This document shows, piece by piece, positions 7,953-10,564 of a stretch of 10,564 nucleotides of DNA (its first letter is position 1; each line of letters begins with the position of its first letter). Location: the NCBI GenBank assembly GCA_028873155.1, contig JAGWML010000097.1, positions 1-10,564 of the forward strand, given 5' to 3'. This DNA comes from Acidobacteriota bacterium. GTDB lineage: Bacteria > Acidobacteriota > Terriglobia > Terriglobales > Acidobacteriaceae. A program made the translations under genes and the position numbers. The notes under the pieces are model-generated. The model saw nothing but the letters and a program-made list of their open reading frames with translations, ran no database searches and had not been told where the DNA came from.

Positions 7953-9188
7953 ATGAGAGAAGCAGTGATTGTGTCGGCCGTGCGGACCGCCGTAGGTAAG
8001 TTTCAGGGATCGTTACAGGGGTTTCGTGCACCGCAGCTGGGGGCAATGGCGGTGCGTGAGGCGGTGCGACGCGCCGGCCTGAGAGAAGCCGCAGAGAGCC
8101 GGACGGAGCAAGGTGTGGCCAGGGCGCCTGAGCTCGCAGTCATCGACGAGTGCATCATGGGCTGCGTGCTGCAGGCGGGGCTGGGGCAGGCTCCGGCGCG
8201 GCAGGCGGCGATCTTTGCGGGTCTGCCGCCGCAGGTGGGCGCGCTGACGATCAACAAGGTGTGCGGCTCGGGGCTGAAGGCGGTGTCGCTGGCGGCGCAG
8301 GCGATCCAGACTGGCGACGCGGAGGTTGTCGTGGCGGGCGGCATGGAGTCGATGTCGAACGCGCCGTATGTGCTGCAGCAGGCGCGCACGGGCTACCGGA
8401 TGGGCAACGGCGCGCTGGTGGACGTGATGGTGAACGACGGGCTGTGGGATGTGTACAACAACTTCCACATGGGCGCGGCGGCGGAGATGGTGGCCGAGAA
8501 GTACGGCATTACGCGGCAGGAGCAGGACGCGTTTGCGGCGGAGTCGCACCAGCGCGCGGCCGCGGCGACGGCAGAGGGGCGGTTCCTCGGGGAAATTCTG
8601 CCAGTGGAGATTCCGGCGGCGAAGAAGGGCGAAGCTGCGCGCATCTTTGCAACCGATGAAGCGGTGCGTCGGGATACTACGGAAGAGACGCTGGCGAGGC
8701 TGAAACCGGCCTTCAAAGATGGCGGCACGGTGACGGCGGGGAATGCGCCCGGTGTGAATGACGGCGGGGCGGCAGTGGTGGTGATGAGCGCGGAGCGGGC
8801 GCGTGCGCTGGGCGCAAAGCCGCTGGCGGTGATTCGTGCGCAGGCGACGAGCGGGCGCGAGCCGGCGTGGTTCAGCTTGGCCCCGGTGGATGCGGTGCGC
8901 AAGGTGGCGCAGAAGGCTGGATGGGCGCTGGACTCGGTGGAGCTGTTCGAGCTGAATGAGGCCTTCAGCGCGCAGGCGCTGGCAGTGCTGCGTGAGCTGG
9001 AATTGGACCCGGCGCGCGTGAACGTGAACGGCGGCGCGGTGGCGATTGGGCATCCGATTGGTGCGAGCGGCGCGCGGGTGCTGGTGACGCTGCTCTACGC
9101 GATGCAGCAGCGCGATGCGAAGCGCGGGATTGCGTCTTTGTGCCTGGGTGGCGGAAATGCGGTGGCGCTGGCGGTGGAGCGCGCGTGA
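7953..9188 (+). CDS. Acetyl-CoA acetyltransferase (thiolase II)
   Basis: A 411-residue cytoplasmic thiolase. It would condense two acetyl-CoA to acetoacetyl-CoA, or run in reverse to cleave acetoacetyl-CoA, in ketone-body, fatty-acid, amino-acid or polyhydroxyalkanoate pathways. Catalytic elements are complete: nucleophile C104 in NKVCGSGLKA, the NEAF loop (335-338), H367 in GHPIG (366-370), and the second Cys C397 in CLGGG. AGGMESMSNAPY (128-139) is typical of the acetoacetyl-CoA type. Relatives are usually ~390-395 residues. The excess here comes mainly from a polar insertion at about 43-62, where relatives have a short turn before the 'D.vimG.VlqAG' strand. The ATG at 7953 gives the usual N-terminus (MREAVIVSAVRTAVGKF), with purine-rich GCGAAGAG just upstream. 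Codon use is very GC-rich (39 of 60 bases G+C at 8941-9000). No adjacent CoA-pathway gene is visible, so physiological direction is open. Confidence 0.93.
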   Translation: MREAVIVSAVRTAVGKFQGSLQGFRAPQLGAMAVREAVRRAGLREAAESRTEQGVARAPELAVIDECIMGCVLQAGLGQAPARQAAIFAGLPPQVGALTINKVCGSGLKAVSLAAQAIQTGDAEVVVAGGMESMSNAPYVLQQARTGYRMGNGALVDVMVNDGLWDVYNNFHMGAAAEMVAEKYGITRQEQDAFAAESHQRAAAATAEGRFLGEILPVEIPAAKKGEAARIFATDEAVRRDTTEETLARLKPAFKDGGTVTAGNAPGVNDGGAAVVVMSAERARALGAKPLAVIRAQATSGREPAWFSLAPVDAVRKVAQKAGWALDSVELFELNEAFSAQALAVLRELELDPARVNVNGGAVAIGHPIGASGARVLVTLLYAMQQRDAKRGIASLCLGGGNAVALAVERA

Positions 9189-9250
9189 GAGTCGCTACGC
9201 GGCGTGCATGCGTTCCTTCCTTGCGGGAAAGACGAAGACGCCGCAAAGAT

Positions 9251-9259
9251 GGGGTGCCC
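9251..9259 (+). repeat. GGGGTGCCC, left copy of an inverted 9-mer
   Basis: GGGGTGCCC here is the exact reverse complement of GGGCACCCC at 9596-9604. The pair brackets the small gene downstream of the thiolase. From general recollection, GGGGCACCC-centred intergenic palindromes recur in Terriglobia genomes, so this may be a short dispersed element. One window cannot show copy number. Confidence 0.35.
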
Positions 9260-9292
9260 AGTTTTGTGCGGGATGCGTCGCGGAAGGATTCG

Positions 9293-9535
9293 GTGCTGGA
9301 CCAGGAGACGGAGCAGTGGAACCTGGTGATGCTGAATGCGGTGGCGGCGGGCAAGCTGGCGCCGATGGCGGTGTGGGCCAAGCCGCTGCCCGCGGGCGAG
9401 AGTGAGCTGGACATGGGCAGGGGCGCGTATGTGGTGCTGGGCTTTGTGCCGGAGGATCTGCACATGGCGCCCTATGTGAACGAGGCGCAGAACGCGGGCG
9501 ACGGACCGGAGAATCTGGACTGGATGTTTGAGTAG
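9293..9535 (+). CDS. Small acidic conserved-looking protein, unrecognised
   Basis: An 80-residue protein that I do not recognise. The frame is open back to a GTG at 9185 that overlaps the thiolase stop. However, residues from 9185 to about 9290 are Arg-rich and unlike protein, while from 9293 codon choice is clearly coding (many third-position G/C) and the product is ordered-looking: ETEQWNLVMLNAVAAGKLAP, then AYVVLGFVPEDLHMAPYVNE, ending GPENLDWMFE. GGAAGGA at 9282-9288 is a strong ribosome-binding sequence 4 nt before the GTG at 9293, which decided the start. The GTG at 9254 is an alternative. There is no signal peptide or membrane segment. It could be an intact small protein cotranscribed with the thiolase, or the C-terminal remnant of a longer gene whose 5' part was replaced by the repeat-like sequence at 9190-9260. 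Confidence 0.5.
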   Translation: MLDQETEQWNLVMLNAVAAGKLAPMAVWAKPLPAGESELDMGRGAYVVLGFVPEDLHMAPYVNEAQNAGDGPENLDWMFE

Positions 9536-9571
9536 AGTGGAGCGGTCCGCGACAACAGGGATTCGTGCTTT

Positions 9572-9597
9572 CCCAGGTCTTAGAAGCGAGACCTGGG
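9572..9597. repeat. Intergenic palindrome (CCCAGGTCT / AGACCTGGG hairpin)
   Basis: A perfect 9-bp stem (CCCAGGTCT with AGACCTGGG) with an 8-nt loop (TAGAAGCG), starting 37 bp after the small-protein stop. The bases after it (GCACCCC, then TTTT at 9605-9608) put the T-run 7 bp away, so termination on the plus strand would be weak at best. Form and position suggest a REP-like dispersed intergenic palindrome. Whether it recurs in the genome cannot be seen here. Confidence 0.55.
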
Positions 9598-9604
9598 GCA
9601 CCCC
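9596..9604 (-). repeat. GGGCACCCC, right copy of the inverted 9-mer
   Basis: Exact reverse complement of 9251-9259, adjoining the right arm of the hairpin at 9572-9597. See the left copy for the interpretation. Confidence 0.35.
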
Positions 9605-9694
9605 TTTTCGTGCTGGGTTACCATTGCGAGATACGGGCCACCCCGTCGTTAATAGGACGTGCGCCCAAGTCAATCAGAGAACCGGGGCCATATT

Positions 9695-9991
9695 ATGCCA
9701 ACGCTCAAAGTTCCCAACAGCGCTTGCTTCCACACGTTCAGACACTTCTTATCAATGAACGCTCCCTTCTCGGATCAAGGCTCTCCAGCAATTCTCGACT
9801 TGGATGCTCGGTTTGCCCACCTTGATCCTATGGCGCTTTCAATGGTCGCCGCGTGGGGTGGGTGGTGCACAAGGAACGGCCTCGTCGTAGAAGTAAGAAA
9901 CGCACACGGGAACCACGTCAATTACCTCGCTAGGATGAAATTGTTTCATCTATTAAAGAAAGAGAAGAAGCTGGACGCTTCATGCCTCTGA
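9695..9991 (+). CDS. STAS-like domain protein, partner of the following ATPase
   Basis: A 98-residue protein resembling the STAS-like (anti-sigma-factor-antagonist-like) region found next to or fused with HATPase proteins. An N-terminal segment (VPNSACFHTFRHFL, 6-19) precedes a beta strand AILDLDARFAHLDP (32-45), then a helix (MALSMVAAWGGWC), a strand VVEVRN (64-69) and an ending YLARMKLFHLL (77-87) like the 'YL.RMgff' end of the fold. In SpoIIAA-type proteins the loop after the strand carries a phosphorylated Ser; here it is Asp-Pro (44-45), so classical phosphoswitching is doubtful. The ATG at 9695 has only a weak GGGG (9684-9687) upstream; an in-frame GTG at 9659 is a less likely start. 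The final 11 residues (KKEKKLDASCL) look like an out-of-frame tail, and the stop overlaps the ATPase start by 10 bp. Base composition is much lower in G+C than in the thiolase gene (25 of 60 at 9901-9960). Confidence 0.6.
   Translation: MPTLKVPNSACFHTFRHFLSMNAPFSDQGSPAILDLDARFAHLDPMALSMVAAWGGWCTRNGLVVEVRNAHGNHVNYLARMKLFHLLKKEKKLDASCL
9951..9970 (+). other. Purine-rich tract at probable frame switch between STAS and ATPase parts
   Basis: This tract is almost all A and G from 9955. The STAS frame reads LKKEKKL through it. The -1 frame, which is that of the ATPase, reads KEREEAGRF and continues straight into MPLIQV. There is no stop in the ATPase frame between this tract and 9982, so a single -1 slip here would fuse the two proteins. 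Repeated AAG/GAA triplets make slippage, in DNA or on the ribosome, plausible. A-AAG at 9955-9958 is a possible slip site, but no canonical X-XXY-YYZ heptamer is present. Confidence 0.4.
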
Positions 9992-10564
9992 TTCAAGTGA
10001 AGACGACGGCCGATTTGCAAGCGGTAATTGGCAACGTGTCAGCAGTACTTCACCTGGATAGAGACCCCAACAGCCTGAGCGCAGTCCAATACTGCGTTAG
10101 TGAACTGGTGCGAAATGTGCTAGAACATTCCGAATCAGGTGAGGGTGCCTGGGTGTGCGCTCAGAGGTATTTGACGGAAGATAGCCCTAGTCGCGTAGCA
10201 ATAGCTGTAGCAGACTGTGGCCACGGTATCGCAGCGACCTTAAGTGGGGCCTATCCGCAGATAAGAGATGATGACATGATGGCTATCCAACTCGCCATGC
10301 AGCCCGGCGTTACTGGAGCGCAGAGCGGTCTCTATGGGGGCGCTCCGAATAATGCCGGAGCTGGCCTTTTCATTACGCGCGCAATCGCGAAGGCTACCGG
10401 CGGATACTTTGTGCTGATTTCTGGTAAAGCAGCTTTTCGGCTCAATAGAGAGAAGCCTAAAAAGCAGACACGTCAACCACTGACCATTTTCCACGACGCT
10501 TTCAATGAGCCAAACGTAAAGCGATGTCTGCAAACGGCACCTTGGATTGGGACTGTGGCCGCAA
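9982..10564 (+). CDS. GHKL (HATPase_c) ATP-binding protein, 3'-truncated by window end
   Basis: The frame runs from the ATG at 9982 to the window end without a stop (194 codons). It is a GHKL-fold ATP-binding protein of the anti-sigma/serine-kinase-like type. It has the N box E41-LVRN-VLEHS (N45 would hold Mg2+), the G1 box VADCGHGI (D78, G80, G82), and a glycine-rich G2 box NNAGAGLF (123-130) before helix ITRAIAKATGGYF. No His-phosphorylation (HisKA) domain or membrane segment is seen, so it is not an ordinary sensor kinase. From memory, relatives often carry a STAS-like domain on the same chain and a 'GRF.PL' stretch between the two; here the codons just before the ATG read AGRF in frame, so the true protein may be a fusion. 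The C-terminus should be near, since APWIGTVAA resembles the last strand of relatives. A SpoIIAB-like role toward a STAS partner is inference. Confidence 0.8.
   Translation, partial: MPLIQVKTTADLQAVIGNVSAVLHLDRDPNSLSAVQYCVSELVRNVLEHSESGEGAWVCAQRYLTEDSPSRVAIAVADCGHGIAATLSGAYPQIRDDDMMAIQLAMQPGVTGAQSGLYGGAPNNAGAGLFITRAIAKATGGYFVLISGKAAFRLNREKPKKQTRQPLTIFHDAFNEPNVKRCLQTAPWIGTVAA

Larger units (their letters stand above)
9536..9694 (+). other. Intergenic junction between core-like and accessory-like DNA
   Basis: This 159-bp gap separates the GC-rich thiolase/small-protein unit from the lower-GC STAS/ATPase pair. It contains the hairpin at 9572-9597, the GGGGCACCCC block and a related GGGCCACCCC block (9636-9645). 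I see no convincing promoter for the next gene. Confidence 0.4.

Noticed and set aside
8013..9053. A 346-codon minus-strand open frame antisense to the thiolase
   Set aside because: The product is dominated by Arg and His, as expected from the reverse of GC-rich Ala/Gly/Val codons. The plus-strand thiolase is complete with all motifs.
9140..9292. Long N-terminal extension of the small gene from starts before 9293
   Set aside because: It overlaps the thiolase end or translates to Arg-rich low-complexity sequence; the good ribosome-binding sequence sits before the GTG at 9293.
10240..10533. A 97-codon minus-strand open frame inside the ATPase gene
   Set aside because: It is antisense to a clear HATPase_c domain, including its G2 box, and its product has no recognisable features.
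1..10564. CRISPR array, tRNA, rRNA or transposase gene
   Set aside because: Scanning by eye found no regularly spaced repeats, no tRNA-like cloverleaf and no transposase-like protein in any frame.

Overview
This window looks like a piece of an Acidobacteriota chromosome, probably class Terriglobia. That placement is inferred from the kinds of proteins present (a large secreted PIG-L family protein, a coiled-coil porin, a tandem periplasmic-binding protein), from GC-rich codon use, and from GGGGCACCC-centred intergenic palindromes. No marker gene is present to confirm it. Most of the window is ordinary transport and metabolism. The last ~0.9 kb is compositionally different and looks accessory.

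Layout: (1) 1-1214, plus strand: the 3' part of a Leu/Ile/Val-type ABC substrate-binding protein that carries an extra half binding domain at its C-terminus. (2) 1255-1280: a strong hairpin between converging genes, with a U-tract only in the minus direction, so it mainly terminates the porin gene. (3) 3106-1301, minus strand: an outer-membrane porin with signal peptide and coiled-coil stalk. (4) 3107-3434: a gene-free leader holding a cluster of TGTGAAT heptamers. (5) 6284-3435, minus strand: a ~949-residue exported PIG-L family metal-dependent deacetylase-like protein with a C-terminal glutamine-amidotransferase-like domain. (6) 6325-7761, plus strand: an APC-family amino-acid permease, divergent from the PIG-L gene across only 40 bp. 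(7) 7953-9188, plus strand: a thiolase (acetyl-CoA acetyltransferase) with all catalytic residues, followed closely by (8) a small acidic unrecognised protein (about 9293-9535). (9) 9536-9694: an intergenic stretch with a perfect 9-bp-stem hairpin. (10) 9695-9991 and 9982 to the window end, plus strand: a STAS-like protein overlapping a GHKL (HATPase_c) ATP-binding protein.

The porin, the PIG-L protein and the substrate-binding protein act outside the cytoplasm. The permease and thiolase would fit uptake and catabolism of amino acids or acyl groups, but nothing here proves that they work together.

The most interesting feature is the terminal STAS/ATPase pair. Reading the ATPase frame backwards past its ATG gives residues (KEREEAGRF before MPL) that look like the natural continuation of a fused STAS-ATPase protein. 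The junction lies in a purine-rich tract. This suggests a one-protein ancestor split by a -1 frameshift, or a programmed or overlapping two-gene form. The ATPase runs off the window, so the rest of any system lies beyond it.
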